A stretch of 43,442 nt of DNA. Origin: Candidatus Nanopelagicales bacterium (GTDB lineage Bacteria; Actinomycetota; Actinomycetes; S36-B12). The stretch spans positions 1 to 43,442 of the forward strand of contig JAPKAV010000007.1 in NCBI GenBank assembly GCA_028825115.1, in the 5' to 3' direction. The translations under genes were made by a program, and so were the position numbers. Each line of letters starts with the position of its first letter. Within the stretch, counting starts at the first letter, position 1. A model generated the notes under the pieces. That model was given only the letters and a program-made list of their open reading frames with translations. It was not told the DNA's origin and searched no databases. Shown here piece after piece: positions 6,948-14,549 of this stretch.

Positions 6948-8222
6948 CTAGCGCGTTGGGTAATTGCGTTCAATTGCGCCCGTGTACACCTGTCGGGGGC
7001 GACCAATCTTGGTAGTCGGGTCCTCGATCATCTCACGCCATTGGGCGATCCAGCCGGGTAAACGGCCAAGTGCAAAAAGTACCGTGAACATGCGGGTGGG
7101 GAATCCCATCGCCTTGTAAATTAAGCCCGTGTAAAAATCAACATTCGGGTACAACTTGCGTTCGATGAAATACGGGTCTTCGAGTGCAAGTGCTTCGAGT
7201 TGAAGTGCAATGTCCAAAAGTGGGTCTTTCACGTTGAGTGCCTCGAGAACCTCGTAGGCCGTCTTTTTTACAATCGCAGCGCGGGGGTCGTAATTTTTGT
7301 ACACGCGGTGTCCAAAGCCCATGAGCTTTGCACCACCCTCGCGCGCTTTCACTTTCTGAATAAATGCGTCGATCCCCTGACCCGAGTCGTGGATCTCACC
7401 GAGCATTTCTAGGACAGCCTGATTAGCTCCGCCGTGCAGAGGCCCAAAGAGCGCGTTAATTCCGGCTGAGACACTAGCAAAAAGATTTGCGTGGGATGAG
7501 CCGACCAGTCGCACAGTCGACGTGGAACAGTTCTGCTCGTGGTCTGCATGCAGAATAAACAATTGATTCAAGGCCCGAACGACAACCGGATCAGCTACGT
7601 ACTCCTCGGCGGGTACCCCGAAAGTCATGCGTAAGAAATTTTCAACAAACCCGAGAGAATTATCCGGATAGAGCATGGGTTGACCAACCGACTTCTTGTA
7701 AGCGTAGGCCGCGATCGTGGTGACTTTGGCGAGCAGGCGAATGGTCGAAATCTCAACCTGCTCCTGATCAAATGGGTCCAGTGAATCTTGGTAGAAAGTT
7801 GAGAGCGCTGAAACAGCCGAGGACAGCACTGGCATTGGGTGGGCGTCTCGCGGGAAGCCGTCAAAGAAGCGTCGCAGATCTTCATGCAACATGGTGTGCT
7901 GGGTGATGCGTGATTCGAAATCGGCCAACTGTGCCGGCGTGGGCAATTCGCCATAAATCAATAGGTACGAAGTTTCAAGAAATGTGGATTTTTCAGCAAG
8001 TTGCTCGATGGGGTAACCGCGGTAGCGGAGGATCCCTTCTTCACCATTAATGAAAGTAATGGCGGAAGTGCACGACGCCGTATTAACGAAACCCGGGTCC
8101 AAGGTGACGTTGCCGGTGGCACTGAGCAGTGAACTAATGCCCAAGCCGTTTTCCCCTTCGCTTGAGTCGATTAAGGGAAGATCAAGGGTCCCACCGGGGA
8201 AATTAAGCGCGTTGTCGGTCAC
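6948..8222 (-). CDS. gltA: Citrate synthase (type II)
   Basis: Condenses acetyl-CoA and oxaloacetate to open the TCA cycle. The 424-residue protein has the N-terminal beta-hairpin extension of type II hexameric enzymes, FINGEEGILRYRGYPIEQLA, the catalytic histidine segments LHGGANQAVLEML and GFGHRVYKNYDPRA, and the C-terminal PRQVYTG with the CoA/substrate arginine. GTG 8222 follows TAGTCT (8229-8234) with a six-base spacer. The gene converges on dapD with an 18-base gap and appears monocistronic. I see no second citrate or methylcitrate synthase here. Confidence 0.95.
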   Translation of the reverse strand: MTDNALNFPGGTLDLPLIDSSEGENGLGISSLLSATGNVTLDPGFVNTASCTSAITFINGEEGILRYRGYPIEQLAEKSTFLETSYLLIYGELPTPAQLADFESRITQHTMLHEDLRRFFDGFPRDAHPMPVLSSAVSALSTFYQDSLDPFDQEQVEISTIRLLAKVTTIAAYAYKKSVGQPMLYPDNSLGFVENFLRMTFGVPAEEYVADPVVVRALNQLFILHADHEQNCSTSTVRLVGSSHANLFASVSAGINALFGPLHGGANQAVLEMLGEIHDSGQGIDAFIQKVKAREGGAKLMGFGHRVYKNYDPRAAIVKKTAYEVLEALNVKDPLLDIALQLEALALEDPYFIERKLYPNVDFYTGLIYKAMGFPTRMFTVLFALGRLPGWIAQWREMIEDPTTKIGRPRQVYTGAIERNYPTR

Positions 8223-8228
8223 GGGTAA

Positions 8229-8234
8229 AGACTA
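8229..8234 (-). promoter_or_regulatory. -10 box TAGTCT of leaderless gltA promoter
   Basis: TAGTCT on the minus strand, six-base spacer to GTG 8222. It lies in the 41-base gap after dapC. Confidence 0.55.
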
Positions 8235-8263
8235 CCCGCCACTTGTCGCTGGCGAAAATCCGC

Positions 8264-9361
8264 CTACACACCCGTGGTCAGGCGCGAGACCGCATTTGCG
8301 ATGGCTAGATCACTCGCAGTAAGTGCCACCCGAACAAAATTTCGAGCCTTCTCGCCATAGAAAGTGCCTGGCGTGACCAGGATTCCTAACTCTGCGAGGT
8401 CGGCCACGCTCTCCCAGCAGTCTCTGTCTTGGGTTGCCCACAGGTACAACCCGGCCTGACTGTGACAAATCTCAAACCCAAAGGTGCCTAATGCCCGCTT
8501 AAGTGCAGCCCGCCTGGCGCGATATCGCTCCTTTTGCTCACGGACGTGCTGGACATCTTGATAAGCGGCGACGGCGCCATACTGCACGAATGTGGGGACC
8601 ATCATGCCTAAGTGTTTGCGGATTCCCAAAATCCGATGTACTAATGCCGGGTCACCGGCCAGAGTCCCGAAACGGTAACCGGCCATATTGGATCGTTTGG
8701 AAAGTGAATGTACCGCGAGTAATCCGGTTAGGTTTCCGCCGTTAACTCGCTGATCCAGAATAGAAACGGGCTCAGCATCCCAACCAAGTTCGAAATAGCA
8801 CTCGTCGCTGGCGATCACAACGCCGTGTAACTGACCCCAAGAAACCAAGTCTTGGAGCCTTGCCAGGCTCAGTACTTCGCCGGTTGGGTTTGACGGCGAA
8901 TTAAGCCACACCATAGAGACCGGGGTGGGCAGCAATTCGGGTGAGTCGGTGGCAATTACCTCCAGGCCCGCGGCAAGCCCGCCCACCCGATAGGTCGGGT
9001 AGGCGACTTCAGGAATCACCAATCGGTCATGGGCTCCGAAGCCAAGCAGGTTCGGTAGAGCGGCAACGAGCTCCTTTGAACCGATGCAGGGAAGAACTCC
9101 AATGGTGCCGGGAGCCCCCAAAGTCGTGTGAGCCCAGTCAATGAAAGTGGCCGATAGTTGCGCGATGCCGGCCGTGGTGGGGTACCCGGGCGCATCTGAA
9201 GCCTGGGCAAGCGCTTGCTGGACAACCAGTGGGGTTGGGTCCATGGGTGTCCCGACGGACAGATCAATCATTCCATCGGGATACTTTCGCGCGATCTCTG
9301 CGAAGGGGACGAGCGCATCCCACGGAAAATCAGGTAACTGCGCCCAACGATCTCCAGTCAC
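8264..9361 (-). CDS. dapC: N-succinyldiaminopimelate aminotransferase
   Basis: A fold-type I PLP aminotransferase of 365 residues. The substrate-side motif LNSPSNPTGEVL, the ASDECYFEL strand and the PLP lysine in HSLSKRSNMAGYRFG are all present. The subgroup assignment to DapC rests on its position directly after fdxA, which is the arrangement of Rv1177 (ferredoxin) and Rv1178 (DapC) in M. tuberculosis. It starts with GTG 9361, 20 bases after fdxA, with AAAGGG seven bases upstream, so it is co-transcribed. A general aspartate or alanine-type aminotransferase is the alternative. Confidence 0.85.
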   Translation of the reverse strand: MTGDRWAQLPDFPWDALVPFAEIARKYPDGMIDLSVGTPMDPTPLVVQQALAQASDAPGYPTTAGIAQLSATFIDWAHTTLGAPGTIGVLPCIGSKELVAALPNLLGFGAHDRLVIPEVAYPTYRVGGLAAGLEVIATDSPELLPTPVSMVWLNSPSNPTGEVLSLARLQDLVSWGQLHGVVIASDECYFELGWDAEPVSILDQRVNGGNLTGLLAVHSLSKRSNMAGYRFGTLAGDPALVHRILGIRKHLGMMVPTFVQYGAVAAYQDVQHVREQKERYRARRAALKRALGTFGFEICHSQAGLYLWATQDRDCWESVADLAELGILVTPGTFYGEKARNFVRVALTASDLAIANAVSRLTTGV

Positions 9362-9381
9362 AAAAGCGCCCTTTGACCAGG

Positions 9382-9708
9382 CTATTCGTCGTGTGTTTGG
9401 GTTTCGATGCTTGCGAGCAAGGGCGCATCGAATGTCTGGGGCCCCAACTTCGCGGCCCCACCGGGTGAACCTAGTTCAACAAAAAAGTCCACATTGGCGG
9501 CAGTAAAAGCTTGGTGCTCTGGGGGAACATCGTCTTCATAGTAAATAGCCTCAACCGGACATACCGGCTCACATGCGCCGCAGTCAACGCACTCGTCGGC
9601 CTGGATGTACAACATGCGGTCGCCTTCATAGATGCAATCCACCGGGCATTCTTCAATGCAGGACCTGTCCTTGAGGTCTACACAGGGAAGGGTGATCACG
9701 TAAGTCAC
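9382..9708 (-). CDS. fdxA: Ferredoxin FdxA (3Fe-4S/4Fe-4S type)
   Basis: A 108-residue electron-transfer ferredoxin. C9, C17, C21 and C25 lie in the N-terminal [17 protein letters not shown] block and C40, C43, C46 and C50 in [12 protein letters not shown], the arrangement of seven-iron ferredoxins of Mycobacterium and Streptomyces. A C-terminal tail of about 45 residues follows. GTG 9708 has GGAG five bases upstream. A TATACT -10 box lies at 9756-9761 and the 41-base leader holds a hairpin. It is the first gene of the fdxA-dapC operon. Confidence 0.93.
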   Translation of the reverse strand: MTYVITLPCVDLKDRSCIEECPVDCIYEGDRMLYIQADECVDCGACEPVCPVEAIYYEDDVPPEHQAFTAANVDFFVELGSPGGAAKLGPQTFDAPLLASIETQTHDE

Positions 9709-9726
9709 TGTCGCTCCAAAAAGTAG

Positions 9727-9745
9727 GGCGCAATGTCATTGCGCC
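9727..9745 (-). promoter_or_regulatory. Leader hairpin of fdxA, possible attenuator or operator
   Basis: On the minus strand the leader reads GGCGCAAT-GAC-ATTGCGCC, perfect 8-bp arms with a 3-base loop, followed by CTAC and five T residues and then by the fdxA Shine-Dalgarno. The geometry resembles an intrinsic terminator inside the leader, though a DNA operator at +5 to +23 would look the same. Confidence 0.45.
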
Positions 9746-9755
9746 GGGTGAGGAA

Positions 9756-9761
9756 AGTATA
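9756..9761 (-). promoter_or_regulatory. -10 box TATACT of the fdxA-dapC promoter
   Basis: TATACT on the minus strand predicts a start at about 9749 and a 41-base leader. This is one of the few leadered promoters of the window. Confidence 0.45.
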
Positions 9762-9830
9762 TTCTCTCGGCCGAACCTACCGCCTCAGCGCTGTCCATGC
9801 ACCAACCGTCCCCACAATCCGGCCAGCGTC

Positions 9831-9836
9831 TAGGCT
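9831..9836 (+). promoter_or_regulatory. -10 box TAGGCT of leaderless cysS promoter
   Basis: TAGGCT with a six-base spacer to GTG 9843. Confidence 0.55.
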
Positions 9837-9842
9837 CAGGGA

Positions 9843-11279
9843 GTGCGGCTCTACAACACGATGACCCGAAAAATTGATCCCGTCGAGACAGCGCACCCTA
9901 AAATCGCCCGCATCTACGCGTGCGGTCCCACAGTTTATCGAGATGCCCATGTGGGAAATATGCGCACTTTCTTGGTTACCGACTTGATCGCACGCACCCT
10001 GCGCCACCAGGGACTTCGGACAATCGTTGTCCAAAACATCACTGATGTTGGACACATGGCCGACGACACGGGATTAGGTGAGATGCAGTTGGATCCTGCC
10101 CCACAGGACAAAATGCTCGCCGAATCTGAAAAAACTGGTCAGAGCGCGCTCGAGATCGCCCAGCGTTTTGAACACAGGTTCCACCGCGACCTCGCCCAGC
10201 TCAATATTTATCCGGCCGATCATTATCCCAAAGCAAGTGAGTCCATTGTTTCAATGCTCGACTTGATTGGAAAGTTAATTGATAGCGGTAACGCATATGT
10301 GGGCACCGATAAATCGGTATACTTTTCGGCCGAGTCCTTCCCGAGTTACGGGGCAATAAGTGGGAACAGGCTCGATTCCCTGCGGCCCGGTCACAAATTT
10401 GATCCGGACGAGAATGAATCTGCCAAGCGATTCCACGCTGACTGGGCATTATGGAAATCTGCTGGAGATTCTCGTACTCAGCTCACCTGGGAAACGCCCT
10501 GGGGCCGTGGGTTCCCCGGTTGGCATACCGAATGCAGCGCCATGAGTATGGATCTTCTGGGCGAAAGCATCGATATTCATACGGGGGGAATCGACCTTCG
10601 ATTCCCCCACCATGAAGATGAACGGGCTCAAAGCAACTCGGCCATTTCTGGTGACCACGAAGTAGTTCGCCACTGGGTTCATGCCGAACACCTACTTTTC
10701 GAGTCACGGAAAATGAGTAAGTCCTCCGGCAATGTTGTGCTCGTGCAAGATGTTATCGAGCGTGGTTATGACCCGCTGGTTATTCGGTTAGCCTTCCTGC
10801 AACACAAGTACCGAAGTCAAATGAACCTCACATGGGAAGTCCTGACTTCCTCGCAAGAACTCCTTGATCGTTGGCGCCGTAAAGTAAACGTATGGTCCCA
10901 AAGCGAGTCCCAAGCAATGGATCAAGGGCTCATCGCCGAAATCGCAGGGCACTTCGCCGAAGATCTCAATACGCCCATGGCGGTTAATGCCCTGCGAACA
11001 TTGGAGAAGAACCCGCAGATAAGTGACGGTTCAAAGTTCGAAATGTTTGCTTACCTAGATTCTCTGTTTGGGTTAGATCTCACCCGAGAAGTCGGCCATG
11101 GCCTGAACTCAATTTCTGAGATTCCCCCTGAAGTGTCCCAATTGCTGGAACAGCGCAATGCTGCTCGCAACTCACGAGACTGGGCATTAAGTGACCAATT
11201 GCGCGACCAAATCGCAGAGCGTGGGTTCACCGTTGTTGATACCAGTGAAGGCTCACAAGTCGAAACCATTAAAACCTAG
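9843..11279 (+). CDS. cysS: Cysteinyl-tRNA synthetase (HVGN-type variant)
   Basis: A class I synthetase of 478 residues charging tRNA-Cys. The zinc-site residues C27 (CGPTVY), C231 (HTECSAMS), H256 and E260 (FPHHEDERAQ) are all present. The HIGH motif is HVGN at 36-39 and KMSKS is intact at 290-294. Cysteine:glucosaminyl-inositol ligase MshC is the main alternative, but that family has CGITPYDATHLGHA in the first motif, so a true CysRS or a CysRS-like paralogue fits better. The residues QNITDVGHMADDTGLGEMQ and the loop after it resemble a subgroup seen in Streptomyces and relatives. GTG 9843 follows TAGGCT. Confidence 0.85.
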   Translation: MRLYNTMTRKIDPVETAHPKIARIYACGPTVYRDAHVGNMRTFLVTDLIARTLRHQGLRTIVVQNITDVGHMADDTGLGEMQLDPAPQDKMLAESEKTGQSALEIAQRFEHRFHRDLAQLNIYPADHYPKASESIVSMLDLIGKLIDSGNAYVGTDKSVYFSAESFPSYGAISGNRLDSLRPGHKFDPDENESAKRFHADWALWKSAGDSRTQLTWETPWGRGFPGWHTECSAMSMDLLGESIDIHTGGIDLRFPHHEDERAQSNSAISGDHEVVRHWVHAEHLLFESRKMSKSSGNVVLVQDVIERGYDPLVIRLAFLQHKYRSQMNLTWEVLTSSQELLDRWRRKVNVWSQSESQAMDQGLIAEIAGHFAEDLNTPMAVNALRTLEKNPQISDGSKFEMFAYLDSLFGLDLTREVGHGLNSISEIPPEVSQLLEQRNAARNSRDWALSDQLRDQIAERGFTVVDTSEGSQVETIKT

Positions 11280-11284
11280 TTTTC

Positions 11285-13090
11285 TCACAGCTCCGGTCCG
11301 TTTGCTGCAAAAATACTTTCCGCATCTGCGGGTTCTGGTACGGCGTCATCTAAATTGACACCAGGAGGATCGAACACTTCTGGCTTGGGTTCTTTCTTTT
11401 TCTTCTTGCACACAATTTCCGGACCTGCCCTGTAGATTGTGGTCATGGGCTCACGTTCCACCTCTTGCCCATCTTTGATGAAAACCCGATTAACGGTAAT
11501 GGTGAATCCTTCAATGCCCGACTGAGCTACACATTTCTTGTTCCTTTTGACAATTTTCTTAGATTTATAGACATTGACCCGCTCCCCAAATTCTGCTTCA
11601 ATCGAGTCGTACTCCTTGGTTCCCCAGAAGGTAACTTTCATTGAGCTGTTTGTCATTTTCGTTTTGATCAACACAGCGCGGGATAACTTATTTGTGAATT
11701 TCATGTCGAAAATTCCCCACGCCACGGTTGCTTCCAAGCCCGGTTGGTAACGGGAAATGTAGAGCGAATGAGCTCGAGTGTCGGTTCGTTCCATGCCTGC
11801 AAAGAAAGCTGCTGTCCACACCGCCGTTGTCGCCGCAGAAACGCCTCCACCGAGAGCTTCTTCGAAAACTCCACCAGGGCCAATAATTGTGCCGACCGTG
11901 TACCCATTTTCAACAGTGCGTTCGCTAATTGTGTCATTCATCGAAAAAGTTTCCCCTGGCATCAAGATTGTGTTGTTTACGTACTTTGCCGACTGTCCAA
12001 TATTGGTGACACGGTATCGAGCATAGACAAAATCTTGAGTGAAGCTGGAAAGCTTCTCATTAATTCCGAGCTGCTGTGCCTTCAGGGTTGTCATCTCCGG
12101 ATCGCGTGTTCCCAGCGCAACGGAAACACTTCGATCACTTCCAGGGGCGGACAGGACCCCCAGCACCGAAGTCGCCAGCTCCGTATCTGAGACACCTTCA
12201 CCCACGACTGAAGGAACTACCACTGGACTCCCATTTTCAATTTTGAAACGTGCGTTACGTCCCGGCGTTTCCGCCCGCTTGAGATCATTGGCGATTGATG
12301 CGTGAAGTAACGCGCCGTTGAGTTCCGGGGAAAGTTGATTACCCTGCATAGTAAAAGAAAGCGCCTGGGCAATAGTTCTTGGATCAATGACAGCTTTAAC
12401 GTCTTTGACCACGATGTTCACTGGATTGGCGACCGCTTGCTTAGCCAAAGACTCTGCGTTAATGGCATTCGCTGCAGAAACTCTTGGTGGCATAACTTTT
12501 AGCGGTGCTTCAATCATTGATCGGGGTTTAGGAACCGCCGCGATAATTTGGGTGCCCAGCTTCACGCGATCAACCTCTAGACCATCAATTCCCTGAGTGA
12601 GTGAAATCTTCTTCTGGGTCACGGACAGTTTCGGTTCAATCGGCTTCCGGCTGACCGCGTCCGCAATTGAAACTACTGATTGTGAAAGTAAGTCCTGATC
12701 AACCAAAATTACCGGTTCAATCTCGAGCGAACCGGTTAAATCCGAAAACATACTAAATGGATTAAAACCACGCATAGTGGCCTGCTCAACTGTTGCGGCG
12801 GCATCAAGGGTGATCCCGGCAGACCGGGGACGCACTTGAAAGACTTGATCACCGGCGGAAATTTTAATTCTTCGGTTTAAAGCAGTGCCCAAGGACTCCT
12901 CAAGCACGCCCACTGCCTGGCCAATGCTCATACCGCCAATCGCAACACCAGAGACGGTCGTTCTTGGCCGTACCCCGTCATTGGTTGCGGCGTAAATGCC
13001 AAGGAAAAAGGCGAGCAAAGCCCCGATTCCAGCCCCAATCCACAACAGATTGCGCTTCGAGATTGCGGGCATCTGCTGATGCTCACTCAC
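11285..13090 (-). CDS. Membrane-anchored VanW-family protein with peptidoglycan-binding-like repeats
   Basis: A 601-residue envelope protein. A transmembrane anchor spans about 14-35, then comes a long extracellular region with two domains of the type named peptidoglycan-binding 4 (about 50-330), a VanW domain at about 350-470 (LMPGETFSMND, GGGVSAATT, HSLYISRYQPGLEATV), a G5-like strand-rich part (about 490-560), and a lysine-rich then acidic tail. VanW proteins are linked to wall metabolism, with no proven reaction. The GGGVCQVS segment usual in VanW is GGGVSAAT here, so the cysteine is absent. GTG 13090 has GGAG eight bases upstream. It converges on cysS with a five-base gap. Confidence 0.85.
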   Translation of the reverse strand: MSEHQQMPAISKRNLLWIGAGIGALLAFFLGIYAATNDGVRPRTTVSGVAIGGMSIGQAVGVLEESLGTALNRRIKISAGDQVFQVRPRSAGITLDAAATVEQATMRGFNPFSMFSDLTGSLEIEPVILVDQDLLSQSVVSIADAVSRKPIEPKLSVTQKKISLTQGIDGLEVDRVKLGTQIIAAVPKPRSMIEAPLKVMPPRVSAANAINAESLAKQAVANPVNIVVKDVKAVIDPRTIAQALSFTMQGNQLSPELNGALLHASIANDLKRAETPGRNARFKIENGSPVVVPSVVGEGVSDTELATSVLGVLSAPGSDRSVSVALGTRDPEMTTLKAQQLGINEKLSSFTQDFVYARYRVTNIGQSAKYVNNTILMPGETFSMNDTISERTVENGYTVGTIIGPGGVFEEALGGGVSAATTAVWTAAFFAGMERTDTRAHSLYISRYQPGLEATVAWGIFDMKFTNKLSRAVLIKTKMTNSSMKVTFWGTKEYDSIEAEFGERVNVYKSKKIVKRNKKCVAQSGIEGFTITVNRVFIKDGQEVEREPMTTIYRAGPEIVCKKKKKEPKPEVFDPPGVNLDDAVPEPADAESIFAANGPEL

Positions 13091-13206
13091 AACTTATCTC
13101 CACAACTGTTGACTTCAAGGTTTTACTTGCGATCTGTTGGACTAGGCCTCAATGGTAAGCACTGCCGACAGATGAATTTGAAGCGACATGCCGCCACATT
13201 GCACCA

Positions 13207-13632
13207 TTACTCCGAGAGGACTGACGGCCGTGGGAGTCGATGGGTTCCCTTTCGTGTCAAAAAATCAACCGGGAGTGTTGCGGCCGACGCACCCAAGACA
13301 ATTCCGCCAAAGAGATATACCACTTGTCGAGCTCCTGAACTGATTGCCAGATCACCCGATGGCGAGTCCGTCGCCATCAAGACTGTCGCCGCCAGCCACC
13401 CGGTGAAGAACAGCCAACCAGCCCAGCGGGTCCCTGTGGCGAGGGTGGCCAAGCGGGTCACCGTCACAATTGCGACCAGCAGCAAGGCCGTGCCCCACGG
13501 CAGAATTATTACAAACTCACTAATGGAGACGATCGACCGATGTGCCTGAATGAAGGCGCCGGCAATCCCGATGGCGGATCCCATGATGACGAATCCCACG
13601 AGCAGCAGGCTGCGCCGAATCGGTTCATGCAA
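13207..13632 (-). CDS. Small polytopic membrane protein coupled to mshB
   Basis: A 141-residue protein with four predicted membrane helices (about 8-30, 42-62, 70-90 and 103-125) and a short basic tail. TTG 13632 is preferred: AAGGA lies seven bases upstream and the start overlaps the end of mshB by eight bases, giving coupled translation. A longer frame to 13686 runs 60 bases into mshB. A membrane protein directly after mshB is also found in Mycobacterium (Rv1171) and Streptomyces, where it is a conserved protein of unknown function (I recall DUF6113, not verified). Confidence 0.7.
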   Translation of the reverse strand: MHEPIRRSLLLVGFVIMGSAIGIAGAFIQAHRSIVSISEFVIILPWGTALLLVAIVTVTRLATLATGTRWAGWLFFTGWLAATVLMATDSPSGDLAISSGARQVVYLFGGIVLGASAATLPVDFLTRKGTHRLPRPSVLSE

Positions 13633-14506
13633 GATTGAGTCCTTCAAATAGGTCGCTTTCCTGACCCAGATTAGGCAATTTTCCACGAACTAAACGAAAG
13701 TGCTCCTCGCTAAAGATTTCAAGGCCCAAGTTATTCGACAGCGCAAAGAATCCACTGTCAGTCGTCACCTGCGTTTTGTGGGCGGTAAGTGCCGCAAATT
13801 TTGCCGAAGTGAAAGCCGCTCCATCAATCACGGTCGTGATCACCGAGTCGTCAACCGCAAACGGGATATCGTCCGGATCCATCGATGCAAACTCACTTTC
13901 ATCACCAATCTCTTTAAGTTTGGCAATCCCTTCCCCAATTCTACTCTTGGGAAACGCGGTCCAATAAACCTTGGCCACTGACCAAGTCTCACCCAGTTCC
14001 GGCTTAAAACTTGGGCTCTCGGCTAGCGCAATTGCATAGGTAGTTACCCGGTGCGCCTGGATGTGATCGGGGTGACCGTACCCACCAAAGTCGTCGTAGG
14101 TGGCGACAACTTGTGGTCGAACTTCTCGAATAATTGTCACTAAATCTGTGGCGGCTTTTAGCAAGTCCGCCTGCCAGAAACAATCCGCGCGCTGGTTGCT
14201 CTCAACGCCCATCATGCCGGAGTCGCGATATTTACCGGCACCCCCCAAAAACCGGAAGTCAGTAACACCCAAGATCGCCATGGCATCGGTCAGCTCGGTA
14301 ATCCGATGCTCCCCCAGCGAATCAGCGTGATCAGCCGCCAAGTGTGTTAACTCGGGGATCAGGACTTCTCCCTCTTCACCAAGGGTGCAGGTCACCAAGG
14401 TCACCGAGGCGCCTTCCGCGACATATTTCGCCATAGTTGCCCCCGTACCAATTGACTCATCGTCAGGGTGGGCATGGACAATCAAAAGTCGCGCATGAGA
14501 ACTCAC
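13625..14506 (-). CDS. mshB: GlcNAc-Ins deacetylase of mycothiol synthesis
   Basis: MshB removes acetate from 1-D-myo-inositol-2-acetamido-2-deoxyglucopyranoside, the second committed step of mycothiol synthesis. The 293-residue protein has the LmbE/PIG-L metal site: H13, D15 and D16 in HAHPDDES and H145/H148 in GHPDH, with TYDDFGGYGHPDH matching MshB. It differs from the second family member here, mca, which has MAIHAHPDDESSKG and YPHPDHVQTH. GTG 14506 follows TAACCT (14513-14518) with a six-base spacer. It is divergent from the S9 peptidase gene. mshA, mshC and mshD are not in the window. Confidence 0.92.
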   Translation of the reverse strand: MSSHARLLIVHAHPDDESIGTGATMAKYVAEGASVTLVTCTLGEEGEVLIPELTHLAADHADSLGEHRITELTDAMAILGVTDFRFLGGAGKYRDSGMMGVESNQRADCFWQADLLKAATDLVTIIREVRPQVVATYDDFGGYGHPDHIQAHRVTTYAIALAESPSFKPELGETWSVAKVYWTAFPKSRIGEGIAKLKEIGDESEFASMDPDDIPFAVDDSVITTVIDGAAFTSAKFAALTAHKTQVTTDSGFFALSNNLGLEIFSEEHFRLVRGKLPNLGQESDLFEGLNLA

Positions 14507-14512
14507 GGCACT

Positions 14513-14518
14513 AGGTTA
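14513..14518 (-). promoter_or_regulatory. -10 box TAACCT of leaderless mshB promoter
   Basis: TAACCT on the minus strand, six-base spacer to GTG 14506. The divergent S9 peptidase gene has CATGAT at 14538-14543, also six bases before its ATG. Confidence 0.5.
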
Positions 14519-14549
14519 CCGGCCACATGAACTAGGGCATGATTCGCAC

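Noticed and set aside
9843-11279. cysS as the mycothiol ligase mshC
   Set aside because: The first motif is CGPTVY and not CGITPYDATHLGH, and the length is that of CysRS.
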